This document shows positions 1 through 8,237 of a stretch of DNA of 32,378 nt, in pieces. How positions within the stretch are numbered: the stretch's first letter is position 1; every line of letters begins with the position of its first letter. Location of the stretch: assembly GCA_944386645.1 (NCBI GenBank), contig CALXBW010000016.1, positions 1 through 32,378 on the forward strand, given 5' to 3'. The notes below the pieces were generated by a model. The model searched no databases, was not told the DNA's origin, and was given only the letters and a program-made list of their open reading frames with translations. This DNA is from an uncultured Clostridia bacterium (GTDB lineage: Bacteria > Bacillota > Clostridia > TANB77 > CAG-508). The translations under genes were made by a program, and so were the position numbers.

Positions 1-186
1 TATATTCTTTATATTTCTTTTATTTTTATTTGCCTTATTTCTTCTACCCTTTAATTCTACAATCTCTATAGGTGTTAATTCATTTCTTTTCAGCTTATAT
101 AATAAAGAATTTTTACTTATATCTTCTACTTTATTCTTTACTATATTGCCTAATTTATCAATAGCTTTATATAAGTATAAAGGCAT
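1..186 (-). CDS. pilC: Type IV pilus inner-membrane platform protein PilC, N-terminal part (cut by window edge)
   Basis: An open frame runs from an ATG at 186 to the window edge without a stop and encodes 62 residues. It begins MPLYLYKAIDK and later has LTPIEIVEL, the usual opening of PilC/GspF proteins (M-P-x-Y-x-Y-K-A, then L-T-P-I-x-I about 35 residues on). PilC is the polytopic inner-membrane platform on which the PilB and PilT motors act. An AGGTG ribosome binding site lies just before the ATG, and the gene follows pilT by 17 bases, so it is the next cistron of the pilus operon. The family assignment rests on the N-terminus and gene order only; the membrane domains lie outside the window. 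Confidence 0.85.
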   Translation of the reverse strand, partial: MPLYLYKAIDKLGNIVKNKVEDISKNSLLYKLKRNELTPIEIVELKGRRNKANKNKRNIKNI

Positions 187-203
187 TAATTTTCACCTCT
201 TTG

Positions 204-1304
204 CTAATTTGATTTTCTTATTTTTAATTGCATTATTGTCCTATTTAACACATCTATATTTTTTTCCTCTATTTGAGCCTTAGCTTGTTCTAAAGAAATC
301 TTATTTTTTACAAATAAATTTGCTAAAGAATTTATTAAACTAATACTTCCTTTTTCAATACTACTTTGCATAGAATCTTCTATTTCAGAAACACTTAATT
401 TTTCTTTTCTTATGCATCCTGCTATTACATTATCTACAACCATTACTTCTGGTACCATTATCAATTTATTTTCTGGATTGGTTAATAATCTTTGTGAAAT
501 AACTAATTTTAATAATGTAGCTATCAAATATTTTACACTTCCTTGATCACTAATATCATAAAAGTTAATCATCCTATCAATAGTTTCTGCGCATGATCGT
601 GTATTCAAAGTTCCTATAACTAAATGTCCGGATTCAGCCATTTCGATTGCTGCATCCATTGTTTCTCTATCTCTAATTTCACCTATTACTAATATATCAC
701 AGTCTTCTCTTAAAGAATTTTTTACACCATCACTAAAAGTCAAAACATCTTTACTTAAGCCAACTTCTTTTTGTACAATAACAGATTTTTTTGATTTGTG
801 TGTATACTCAATAGGATTTTCTAATGTAAGTATTTTTCTATTTTGATTTTCATTTATTTCATTTATCAATGCATTTAACGTAGTTGTTTTTCCAGAATTT
901 GTCTTTCCTGTAACTAGCATTAGCCCCTGTGGCTGAAATGTCATTCTTCTTACAATATCTGGAACTCCTAATTCTTCAAATTTAGGCAATTCAGACTTTA
1001 TTATTCTCAAAGTTACAACTGGTATATCATTAGATAATGACATATTTGCTCTTAAACGTATATCTCCATACATATATGAAAAATCTAATCTTCTTTGCTT
1101 TTTAAATAAATTATCCTTTTCTATATTTCCTCTTATAAAAAAATCATATACATCTAACATATCTTCATTTTTTATTACATCACCTATTTCAGATTCAATA
1201 AGTGATCTTGCTATTCTTAACATAGGCTTTATTCCTGATATTAAATGTACATCTGATGCATCTTTTTTTATTGCCTCATCCAATATTTTTTCAATTTGTA
1301 CCAT
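204..1304 (-). CDS. pilT: Type IV pilus retraction ATPase PilT
   Basis: This 366-residue hexameric secretion ATPase would drive pilus retraction and twitching at the cytoplasmic face of the membrane. Visible motifs are the N-terminal ASDVHL segment, Walker A GKTNSGKTT at about 133-141, an Asp-box LENPIEY near 161-167, Walker B DILVIGEIRDRE at about 203-214, and the segment ETIDRMINFY near 240-249, which matches the PilT family better than PilB. Length fits PilT (about 350). The gene lies 17 bases downstream of pilB, with a TAGGAGGAA ribosome binding site. One oddity is the His box, which reads GHLVIGTLNT with Asn at about 234 where most PilT proteins have a second His. Assignment as PilT rather than a second extension ATPase is likely because pilB is adjacent and has the PilB-specific N-domain and zinc motif. 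Confidence 0.93.
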   Translation of the reverse strand: MVQIEKILDEAIKKDASDVHLISGIKPMLRIARSLIESEIGDVIKNEDMLDVYDFFIRGNIEKDNLFKKQRRLDFSYMYGDIRLRANMSLSNDIPVVTLRIIKSELPKFEELGVPDIVRRMTFQPQGLMLVTGKTNSGKTTTLNALINEINENQNRKILTLENPIEYTHKSKKSVIVQKEVGLSKDVLTFSDGVKNSLREDCDILVIGEIRDRETMDAAIEMAESGHLVIGTLNTRSCAETIDRMINFYDISDQGSVKYLIATLLKLVISQRLLTNPENKLIMVPEVMVVDNVIAGCIRKEKLSVSEIEDSMQSSIEKGSISLINSLANLFVKNKISLEQAKAQIEEKNIDVLNRTIMQLKIRKSN

Positions 1305-1321
1305 TTCTATTTCCTCCTATT

Positions 1322-2950
1322 CTAATAAAAAATTATTTTCCTATTTAATTCATCTAAAGTTATCTCACCATCTAAAACTTTCCCTATTCCATCTACTATA
1401 AGAGGTCTATATCCATCTTTTATAGCTTGTTTTCTTATTTCAATTGTTGAAGCATTATTTATAATTAACTCTTTCATATCTTCTTTAATTTCTAAAACTT
1501 CAAATACTCCTGTTCTACCATAAAAACCTGTATTATTACATTTAGAACATCCCTGTGGTTCAAATGTATATTTACCATTAAAATCGACATTAATCCCATA
1601 TTTATTCATTATAGAATTAATTATATCTTTTTCTTCTTGTGTATATTCCCTTTGTTTCGCACATTCTCTACATATTTTTCTTACAAGTCTTTGTGAAACT
1701 GATACTGCTAAAGTACTTGCAATATCATAATTAGAAACACCCATTTTTCTAAGTCTTGTTACAACTTCAATGCTATCTATAGTATGGATTGTAGACAATA
1801 CATAATGACCTGTTTGTCCAGCTTGCATAGCTATTTCTGCAGTCTCTCTATCTCTTATTTCACCAACTAAAATTATATCTGGATCTTGTCTTAAGACAGT
1901 TCTTAGCGAATCTGAAAAAGTATTTTTAGCAGCTATTTCTATTTGATTTAATCCATTTATTCTAATTTCTACTGGATCTTCTATTGTTGTTATATTTATA
2001 TTAGGACTGTTTAATAAATCAATAATACTATAAAGACTAGTAGTTTTTCCTTCTCCTGTTGGTGCAGCAATAATAGTAATACTATTTCTCTTATTAAATA
2101 TTTTTCTTGTCTCCATTATACCTTTTCTAAATCCTAATTCATTTAAAGCTTGTATATCTGTATTTTTCTTCAATAACCTAAGTACAAATTTTTCACCATA
2201 AACATTTTTTTGTGAAGATACACGTATATTATAATCTGGATATATTAATATTCTTCCATCTTGTGATTCTTGTTTTTCTTGATGCATATTAGATATTGCT
2301 TTTAATCTTCCTATTATCTGATTTTGTTTATCCTTTTCAATATTTGCAACAGTTATAAGTTCTCCATCAATTCTATATCTAACTCTTATAACATCATTTT
2401 GTGGTTCAATGTGTATATCACTTGCTCTTTTATCAATTCCATTTTTTATTATATTATCTATTAATGATGTAACATCTCTTATATTCTCTATCCTATCACT
2501 TGTTTTTCCTTCTAAAAATTTTAAAACATCTTCAATATTTGTTGCAAAAGTTATATATCTTTCCATAGTAAGACCTTTATTTAGTAATAACAATCTTACA
2601 GTATCAATAGCACGTTTATCAGATGTATCTGCAAAGCATACCCTTACTCTGCCATTAATTATATCAAAAGGTACTGCCATACATTGTTTAGCTACATCCA
2701 ATGATATATAATCTACAACATTTATAGCTATATCACTTGGCTCTAAAATGATAGCTTTTTCATCTAATATTTCCCCCATAACTTTTATTAATGAATAGCT
2801 ATCACATAGCCCCAATATATTTATTATATCACCTAATTTCCTACCTGGATGTTCTTTCTGATACTCTATAGCTTTGCTAACATCATTTTCATCTATCAAA
2901 CCTCTTCTTACCAATTCAACCCCAATAGGTAATTTATTTTTTCCTTCCAT
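1322..2950 (-). CDS. pilB: Type IV pilus extension ATPase PilB
   Basis: This 542-residue ATPase would power pilin polymerisation. The N-terminal third (about 1-145) has the GspE/MshEN-type layout, including RKLGDIINILG near 38-48. The catalytic half shows RASDIHIEP (175-183), Walker A APTGEGKTT at about 296-304, Asp box TIEDPVEIR (322-330), and Walker B DPDIILVGEIRDRE (356-369). The His box GHYVLSTIHT (381-390) is intact. Zinc-binding cysteine pairs CREC (427, 430) and CSKC (468, 471) lie near the C-terminus, as expected for PilB/GspE and absent from PilT. It sits between the large pseudopilin gene and pilT, with a GAGAGGTGA ribosome binding site before the ATG. Confidence 0.95.
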   Translation of the reverse strand: MEGKNKLPIGVELVRRGLIDENDVSKAIEYQKEHPGRKLGDIINILGLCDSYSLIKVMGEILDEKAIILEPSDIAINVVDYISLDVAKQCMAVPFDIINGRVRVCFADTSDKRAIDTVRLLLLNKGLTMERYITFATNIEDVLKFLEGKTSDRIENIRDVTSLIDNIIKNGIDKRASDIHIEPQNDVIRVRYRIDGELITVANIEKDKQNQIIGRLKAISNMHQEKQESQDGRILIYPDYNIRVSSQKNVYGEKFVLRLLKKNTDIQALNELGFRKGIMETRKIFNKRNSITIIAAPTGEGKTTSLYSIIDLLNSPNINITTIEDPVEIRINGLNQIEIAAKNTFSDSLRTVLRQDPDIILVGEIRDRETAEIAMQAGQTGHYVLSTIHTIDSIEVVTRLRKMGVSNYDIASTLAVSVSQRLVRKICRECAKQREYTQEEKDIINSIMNKYGINVDFNGKYTFEPQGCSKCNNTGFYGRTGVFEVLEIKEDMKELIINNASTIEIRKQAIKDGYRPLIVDGIGKVLDGEITLDELNRKIIFY

Positions 2951-2966
2951 CTATATCACCTCTCAA

Positions 2967-3812
2967 TTATATTTCAATAGGTCCATAAATACTATTATTT
3001 AAAATTTTTGATACATTATTTGAATCCAATTCTGATAAACTTATCCAAATTCCTGATTTATTATTTGAAAATTCACTTGGCACTACATATCCTGATGACA
3101 CATCAACTAATTTTCCATTTTTATCTACAGTTTTATTACCACTTCCATATATAAATTCCACATTGTTTCCATTATATGCGAATTTTGGAATCCATACATA
3201 TATAGTTGCAGGGCTTATGATATTTCCACTATTTGTAATATCACTTTTCATAACTGCTACAGCCCATTTTTTATTAAGATAATTATACCAATTTCTATCA
3301 GCTGAATTAGTTTGTATTAAATTATTATTTGAATTATATTTTGCTGCAACCATTCCGCTTTCTAACTCTGGAATATTAGGCACAACCATGCTTTCCTTTT
3401 CTTTTATTTTCATAAAATCTATTTTTCTTTGTTTATTTCCAACTTCATACTTCAATGTTAGATTTATCGTTTTTACTACATCTATATCAAAATCTTCAGG
3501 TTTATATGTTTCTATATTTATATCCACATCATACCCTCTATCTATATTAATTCCTGCAATACTTTTTTTACCATTAGTTTTTTCAATTACTTTAAAATTT
3601 TCATTATTTACTTCATCATAATATAACTCATCAATTTTTTCTAGTATTGATATAGAATAACCAATTGCTTGCTCTCTCCTCAATATTTCTACATTTGATG
3701 TATATAAATTTATATATAATGATGTAATTACAGACATAAATATAGTAATTATTAAAACAGCTAATGCAATATCTACTCCAGTAAAACCATTATTTTTTTT
3801 TAAATACTTCAT
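2967..3812 (-). CDS. Large type IV pseudopilin (prepilin-type N-terminus)
   Basis: The 281-residue product begins MKYLKKNNG, then FTGVDIALAVLIITIF. A charged leader, Gly9 and the hydrophobic helix form a class III prepilin signal cut after Gly9 and methylated at Phe1. Mature position 5 is Asp, not the Glu conserved in most pilins. The first half is a pilin-like domain with an extended helix. The second half has a separate beta-rich segment with YVWIPKFAYN near residue 206; from memory, similar W/V-W-I-P segments recur in clostridial surface and phage proteins. The gene lies between pilD and pilB, suggesting a minor pilin or a tip or adhesive subunit. The role is inferred. Confidence 0.75.
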   Translation of the reverse strand: MKYLKKNNGFTGVDIALAVLIITIFMSVITSLYINLYTSNVEILRREQAIGYSISILEKIDELYYDEVNNENFKVIEKTNGKKSIAGINIDRGYDVDINIETYKPEDFDIDVVKTINLTLKYEVGNKQRKIDFMKIKEKESMVVPNIPELESGMVAAKYNSNNNLIQTNSADRNWYNYLNKKWAVAVMKSDITNSGNIISPATIYVWIPKFAYNGNNVEFIYGSGNKTVDKNGKLVDVSSGYVVPSEFSNNKSGIWISLSELDSNNVSKILNNSIYGPIEI

Positions 3813-3820
3813 TTATATTA

Positions 3821-4588
3821 TCACATCCCACTATTTACAAAATTACTCAATATCATAAAAACTATATTAAAAATACCTATATATGAACATATTGGAATTA
3901 TTTTATTATTGTCAATTTTTTTATGTTCTTGCACTAGCATTTTTATTGCCAATATTAACAATACAAATATTATTGTTGCAAGAGTAACTATTGTTCCTGT
4001 AAATAACAATGTTAAAAATAAAACATAAAATACAGAAAATATATATTTATCATTTTGAATAATATATATTAACAATAAAATTATATAATATATAACATAT
4101 CTATATATATTAACACCTACTATATATAGATATAGTATATAAATTAAAGAAATAATAAGTCCAAATTTTTTTATTGACCTTGTAACATATTTTTTTTCTC
4201 TATCAATTCCAATAATAATTATTAATGTGACTATATATATTGTTGAAATTAATATATATATTAATTCTTTATATCCAATATTTAATATGTTTAAATTTAA
4301 TGACATTACAAATAACATATATATAATTCCAGAAAATACTTCTAGTATTAGATATCTTATTCTTACTTTATCATTACAATATCTACATTTTCCTCTCAAA
4401 AAGATATAACTAAATATTGGTATCATATCCCAAAAAACTAATTTATGATTACAATTTGGACAATATGATCTTTTATTTAATATATTTTCCTTTTTTGGTA
4501 TTCTATATACTGCTAACGTTGTAAAGCTACCTAACAAAGTTCCTATTATAAATGCAAATACATATATTATAATGTTTAACATTTTCAC
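3821..4588 (-). CDS. pilD: Prepilin peptidase PilD-like, with degenerate second active-site motif
   Basis: This 255-residue polytopic membrane protein belongs to the A24 aspartic peptidase family, which cleaves prepilin leaders and methylates the new N-terminus. The N-terminal domain has GSFTTLAVYRIP (20-31) and two Cys pairs, CPNC (43, 46) and CRYC (68, 71), typical of the methyltransferase zinc site. The first catalytic Asp is probably Asp129 in IIGIDREKK. The second site, normally GxGDxK, appears only as IIQNDKY with Asp180; both glycines are missing. The rest is very hydrophobic with about six to eight membrane segments. It lies directly downstream of the pilin, the expected position. It may be active through Asp129 and Asp180, or it may have lost peptidase activity. 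Confidence 0.82.
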   Translation of the reverse strand: MKMLNIIIYVFAFIIGTLLGSFTTLAVYRIPKKENILNKRSYCPNCNHKLVFWDMIPIFSYIFLRGKCRYCNDKVRIRYLILEVFSGIIYMLFVMSLNLNILNIGYKELIYILISTIYIVTLIIIIGIDREKKYVTRSIKKFGLIISLIYILYLYIVGVNIYRYVIYYIILLLIYIIQNDKYIFSVFYVLFLTLLFTGTIVTLATIIFVLLILAIKMLVQEHKKIDNNKIIPICSYIGIFNIVFMILSNFVNSGM

Positions 4589-4595
4589 TCCTATT

Positions 4596-4643
4596 TATAC
4601 TAAATTGAGCATATACATTTATTGCATATGCTCATTTAGTATA
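4596..4643 (-). terminator. Stem-loop between major pilin and pilD
   Basis: Bases 4596-4614 pair with 4626-4643 (one bulged T), giving an 18-bp hairpin centred on GAGCATAT / ATATGCTC. It begins 15 bases after the pilin stop codon. No clear U-run follows on the minus strand, so it is more likely an mRNA-stabilising or partial attenuating hairpin that raises pilin mRNA relative to the downstream assembly genes than a full terminator. Confidence 0.65.
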
Positions 4644-4657
4644 ATATTAATTATTAA

Positions 4658-4882
4658 TTATCCATTTATTTCATTTATTTTATTATCAATTGTTTGATTA
4701 ATAAAATTCAATAATTCAGCTTCATTTGTAGCTGCATTATCATATTCATTTACAGCAGTTTGTGCATTATTTATTAAATTTCCTTGTAATGCAAATGTTA
4801 TTGAAACCCCCGCTAAAATTAATAATACTATGATTGTGATAATCAATGCAACTAATGTTATACCTTTGTTTGCTTTAAACAT
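4658..4882 (-). CDS. Very short major type IV pilin
   Basis: The 74-residue precursor begins MFKANKG, then ITLVALIITIIVLLILAGVS, a prepilin signal with cleavage predicted after Gly7. The mature protein would be only 67 residues, a long N-terminal helix plus a short polar tail (many Asn, Glu, Ala) and no globular beta-sheet head or disulfide cysteines. Mature position 5 is Ala instead of Glu. Proteins with this ITLxALxITIIVLLILAG helix are frequent in Clostridia. Position in the operon, directly upstream of pilD and followed by a strong hairpin, suggests this is the major subunit. The ribosome binding site is AGGAGG just before the ATG. Confidence 0.85.
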   Translation of the reverse strand: MFKANKGITLVALIITIIVLLILAGVSITFALQGNLINNAQTAVNEYDNAATNEAELLNFINQTIDNKINEING

Positions 4883-4934
4883 AAAAAATCCTCCTTTATT
4901 TATTTTATTATATATTTAATACAATAAATTTATA

Positions 4935-5396
4935 TTATTTCATACCACTATCTTCAAAGAAAGTTCCTGTATAATCTGGATTTTCCTGTTCTTCTTTTGT
5001 ATTTGTAGTATTTGAATTATTTATTGTATTTTTAACATTATTATTTTTTGTACTATCACTAGTACTTGTACTACTTGAATTTGTAGTTGTGTTATTTTCA
5101 TAATTATTTATACTAAAAGGATCTACTTTTCCTTCCTTATAACTACCCTGTTTCTTATATCCACTTAAGTCTGAATCATCAATTTCATAAGTTACAATTA
5201 TTCTTTCTTCTTCATTTTGAACTGCTTTATTTAGTTCTTCTTTTACATCGCTTAAGCTCGCTGGCATAGTATATTCTACTGGTTGTGGTATTGTTTTATT
5301 TATAGGTATATAATCATAAAATATTACTGCCAAAATTAAAACAAGTGCTATACATAATAAAATAGTAATCATTAATTCTTTTAGAAAATTTTTCAC
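4935..5396 (-). CDS. Single-pass pilus assembly protein, PilP-like by position
   Basis: The 153-residue protein has one N-terminal membrane helix (about 9-27), then an extracytoplasmic part. It includes a short conserved-looking stretch KVDPFSINN near 90-98, reminiscent of the (R/K)xDPF motif of PilP and GspC-type proteins. The C-terminal half is low complexity, rich in Thr, Ser and Asn, and probably disordered. It sits between pilO and the pilin gene, where Gram-negative operons carry pilP. There is no signal-peptidase II lipobox. Function as the alignment-complex partner of PilO is inferred from the gene order and DPF motif; homology is not certain. Confidence 0.55.
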   Translation of the reverse strand: MKNFLKELMITILLCIALVLILAVIFYDYIPINKTIPQPVEYTMPASLSDVKEELNKAVQNEEERIIVTYEIDDSDLSGYKKQGSYKEGKVDPFSINNYENNTTTNSSSTSTSDSTKNNNVKNTINNSNTTNTKEEQENPDYTGTFFEDSGMK

Positions 5397-5415
5397 TTGA
5401 ATACCTCCTTATTAC

Positions 5416-6111
5416 CTATTTATTAGTATTTGTTGTGTTTGAACTATCTTGTGTAGAATTTGTACTATTTGTATTTTCTGTATTTGTTACAGTAGTCGTT
5501 TTCTTTATATTATCTAAATTTATAGCAACATCTCTAACCTTAAATTTGTAACTTAAAATAGATCTATTTCTTTCATTTTGCGTACCTGTAGGTTCTAACT
5601 CAAAATCTTCTATTGTAAAGTTTAATTTATCATCTTTTTCAATATCAGAAATAAAATCAGCTATATTATTATACTCACCTGTTCCTTCAAATATTATATC
5701 AGACATATTAGGTGTACCTGTACTACTTTCTGCAAAGCTTAAATTTAATTTTAAGTTGTTTTCTGTTGCATAATTTCCTATATCAACCCATAATACTTCT
5801 ATTTCATATTTTTTATATTCTGATATATCTTGTATATCGGAATCTTCACCAACACTAACTAAACTTAAATACTCATTTTTAGTAGATATTAATTCTTTTC
5901 CTGCAGCACTTAAATCTGATAATGATGTTGGGTATGTTTTATTTTTTAAAGTATCCAACTCTAAAATTTTATTATCTAATTCATTATTTTTATTTTTTAT
6001 TTCTTGTAATGATGCTATTTTGACTCCAGAAATACTAAAACCATTTACAACAATTGCATATGAAAATATTGATATAATTAAAATAATTAATATTAATATA
6101 ATTTTTTTCAT
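5416..6111 (-). CDS. pilO: Type IV pilus alignment protein PilO
   Basis: The 231-residue protein has one N-terminal membrane helix (about 3-24) and a coiled-coil stretch (about 37-60, rich in Lys, Asn, Glu, Leu). A mixed alpha/beta region follows to about residue 195, matching the PilO/GspM ferredoxin-like architecture. The last 30 residues are a Thr/Asn/Ser tail. Its ATG overlaps the pilMN stop codon in an ATGA, so the two are translationally coupled. PilO pairs with the PilN part of PilMN in the inner-membrane alignment complex. The assignment rests on architecture and order more than on strong sequence motifs. Confidence 0.8.
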   Translation of the reverse strand: MKKIILILIILIISIFSYAIVVNGFSISGVKIASLQEIKNKNNELDNKILELDTLKNKTYPTSLSDLSAAGKELISTKNEYLSLVSVGEDSDIQDISEYKKYEIEVLWVDIGNYATENNLKLNLSFAESSTGTPNMSDIIFEGTGEYNNIADFISDIEKDDKLNFTIEDFELEPTGTQNERNRSILSYKFKVRDVAINLDNIKKTTTVTNTENTNSTNSTQDSSNTTNTNK

Positions 6112-7727
6112 GGTAAATCACCCTCAATCGTAATATTAATATATTCACCATTTTTATTTCCACTTGTAGTAGTTATATTTAATAAATACTCTTTAGACTT
6201 TAGTTGTGCCAAAAAATATCCTAACTGTTCTATTTTCTTTGATCTAGCAGTAATAACTATATGTGAATCATTAGTATTCTTTATAGATGTTAATTGAGCT
6301 TCTTCTGGTATACAAAACATTATTCTATTTAGTAAATTAGGTATTGCATTTTTTGATTTATATTTTTCACTTGCCTTTTGATTTATTTCATCAATTTGTT
6401 TTATTAAATTATTATAATCATTTGTTCTAGTTTTAATACTATTAATATCTTTTTCTACTGCAGCAATTTGCTTATAAAAGTCTTGTTTTTTATTTTCTGA
6501 TTCACCTATTTTAGTTTCTAATTGATTATTTACTGCAATTGAAAATACAGAATATAATATAACAGCAGTTAAAATTGTACCAGCTATTCTTGCTAGCACT
6601 CTATCTGTGCCATCAAATTCTTTGCCTAAATCTACTTTTGCAGTTAATAACGACATTAAATTTTTACTAGAAGAACTAGAATTTGAATTTCCTAACTGTG
6701 GTAATTCAATTTTATCTCTTAATGTCAATTCTTTAAAATTAACACTACTGATTCCTATTCCTAAACCTTGAAGACCCAGTGCAACTGCAGAATTTACTTC
6801 TATATATTCTTTTATATTTACTTTCAAAGAAGTTGTGTCTATAAAATATGGTTTTAATATTTCACATTTTGTATTATTTAAGTTTTCTTGAAAATACAAA
6901 TCGATGTTATTTATTACAACTCCAGCCCCTGTAAGATATATTTTATCTACACTTAATTTATTATCAGATAATATCTTTTTAAACTTTTTAATTATATTAT
7001 ATAATACAGGCATTATATCTTCTAAATACTCATTTTCAGCAATTTGCAAATCTTTACTATTAGATGTATATATTGTTGTATTTTTACATAAATCATATGC
7101 TTTAGAATAAGAATTTTCTCTTATTCCAATTTTATCAAATATTTGTTTCATTCCATCAGATATTACTTTTATTTCATATAAAATACCATCTAATATTATT
7201 GTAATAATAGTTCTATCTTCTATATTTATTATTGCAACATTTTCTTTTGTATTTGTTTCAATTAAATTTGTAATACTTGTAGATAATGGCGTTATATTTC
7301 TTAATTTATATCTTTCTAATTCTTTCACTTTTCTTGCAATTTCAGTTTTATTAGCTGATATATATATAGCTCTTAACTTTTCATCATCATCTTTATTTGG
7401 CACACAAAAATATCTTGAATCTATAACATTTTTATTTATTCCATTTTCATCACAATAAAATTCGAATTCTGTTTTTATAGCTTTTTCTATATCTTTCTTA
7501 CTTAACATAGAAAATACATTAAAATAATTATACATTTCATCTGATAAATTAATGCTAATTGGTGTTTTAAAACTATATGTTTCACTTATTATTTGATTTA
7601 ATACATCTTCTAACATTTCATATTGTTTTACCCCATAAGATTCTATTTTTATATTATTACGTTCTTTAGATATTTTAGCATATTTTATCATGTTACTATC
7701 TATATATAACCCCAAACACTCCGCCAT
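6108..7727 (-). CDS. pilMN: PilM-PilN fusion protein (actin-like cytoplasmic domain plus membrane-anchored domain)
   Basis: At 539 residues this is about the sum of PilM and PilN. Residues 1-325 form a PilM/FtsA-like actin fold: LGLYIDSNMIKYAKI (5-19) is the first phosphate-binding loop, IINIEDRTIITIILDG (166-181) the second, and YLTGAGVVINNI (264-275) the adenosine motif. Residues 328-345 (SSVNFKELTLRDKIELP) resemble the cytoplasmic PilN peptide that binds PilM. A membrane helix follows at about 378-400, then a coiled coil (about 402-455) and a small alpha/beta domain. The fusion joins the two partners covalently. From memory, Clostridioides difficile also has a pilMN gene. It is the first gene of the operon, with an AAGGAGAA ribosome binding site. 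Confidence 0.92.
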   Translation of the reverse strand: MAECLGLYIDSNMIKYAKISKERNNIKIESYGVKQYEMLEDVLNQIISETYSFKTPISINLSDEMYNYFNVFSMLSKKDIEKAIKTEFEFYCDENGINKNVIDSRYFCVPNKDDDEKLRAIYISANKTEIARKVKELERYKLRNITPLSTSITNLIETNTKENVAIINIEDRTIITIILDGILYEIKVISDGMKQIFDKIGIRENSYSKAYDLCKNTTIYTSNSKDLQIAENEYLEDIMPVLYNIIKKFKKILSDNKLSVDKIYLTGAGVVINNIDLYFQENLNNTKCEILKPYFIDTTSLKVNIKEYIEVNSAVALGLQGLGIGISSVNFKELTLRDKIELPQLGNSNSSSSSKNLMSLLTAKVDLGKEFDGTDRVLARIAGTILTAVILYSVFSIAVNNQLETKIGESENKKQDFYKQIAAVEKDINSIKTRTNDYNNLIKQIDEINQKASEKYKSKNAIPNLLNRIMFCIPEEAQLTSIKNTNDSHIVITARSKKIEQLGYFLAQLKSKEYLLNITTTSGNKNGEYINITIEGDLP

Positions 7728-7761
7728 AATATTCTCCTTATTTTATAATAATTCAAAATAT

Positions 7762-7791
7762 TTTATAAGTATTGTATGCAAAAAAAAACAA
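7762..7791 (-). promoter_or_regulatory. Candidate sigma-A promoter of the pilus operon
   Basis: On the minus strand, TTGTTT (7786-7791) and TATAAA (7762-7767) are separated by 18 bases, about 35 bases upstream of the pilMN ATG. The rest of the 254-base divergent gap to the plus-strand dodecin gene (7728-7981) is AT-rich. I could not identify a convincing promoter, sigma-A or sigma-G type, for the plus-strand operon in it. Confidence 0.4.
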
Positions 7792-7981
7792 ATTATGATG
7801 TTTTTTTACAAATTATTATTAACATATTTATTGATATCATATAAAGTATTTATAAGTCAATATTTATATCCGAATTGTAATGTATTTGTAATTTGATTGT
7901 AATACTTTTTTTTATATTTTTTGTATATTTATAGAAAAAAAGGAAAATATATTAATAACACTTATTTATGGAGGTAAAAAC

Positions 7982-8197
7982 ATGGTTACAGAAAAACATA
8001 TAAAAGTTACAGGAATGTCAACTGTATCTTGGAAAGACGCTATAGTCCAAACTATAGCTGAGGCTGCAAAAACAATCGATTATATATCAACTGTTACTGT
8101 TTTGGAGCAAACAGCTAAAGTAAATGGAAAGAAAATTGTAGAATACTATTCTACATTAGATATTTCATTTGTAGTTGATAGAGAAAGAGAAGATTAA
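7982..8197 (+). CDS. Dodecin-like small protein
   Basis: The 71-residue product has the dodecin layout: a first strand (HIKVTGMS), the helix start SWKDAIVQTIAEAAKTI (16-32), then strands with VTVLEQ (38-43) and ISFVV near the end. Dodecins form spherical dodecamers that bind flavins or CoA. The residue aligned with the flavin-stacking Trp of characterised dodecins (as I recall LRWFEV in Thermus) is Thr or Val here (ISTVTV), so flavin binding of the usual kind is doubtful. Its start has a strong GGAGG at 7970-7974. It precedes spoVAC by 40 bases with no hairpin between, so it is probably the first cistron of the spoVA operon. Confidence 0.8.
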   Translation: MVTEKHIKVTGMSTVSWKDAIVQTIAEAAKTIDYISTVTVLEQTAKVNGKKIVEYYSTLDISFVVDRERED

Positions 8198-8237
8198 CTT
8201 TTGTAATAACTAAAATTTAACTCGATTGGAGGTATTT

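Noticed and set aside
7690-7896. Plus-strand frame of 68 codons in the pilMN-dodecin gap
   Set aside because: It overlaps the pilMN start on the opposite strand, has no ribosome binding site and is plain AT-rich sequence.
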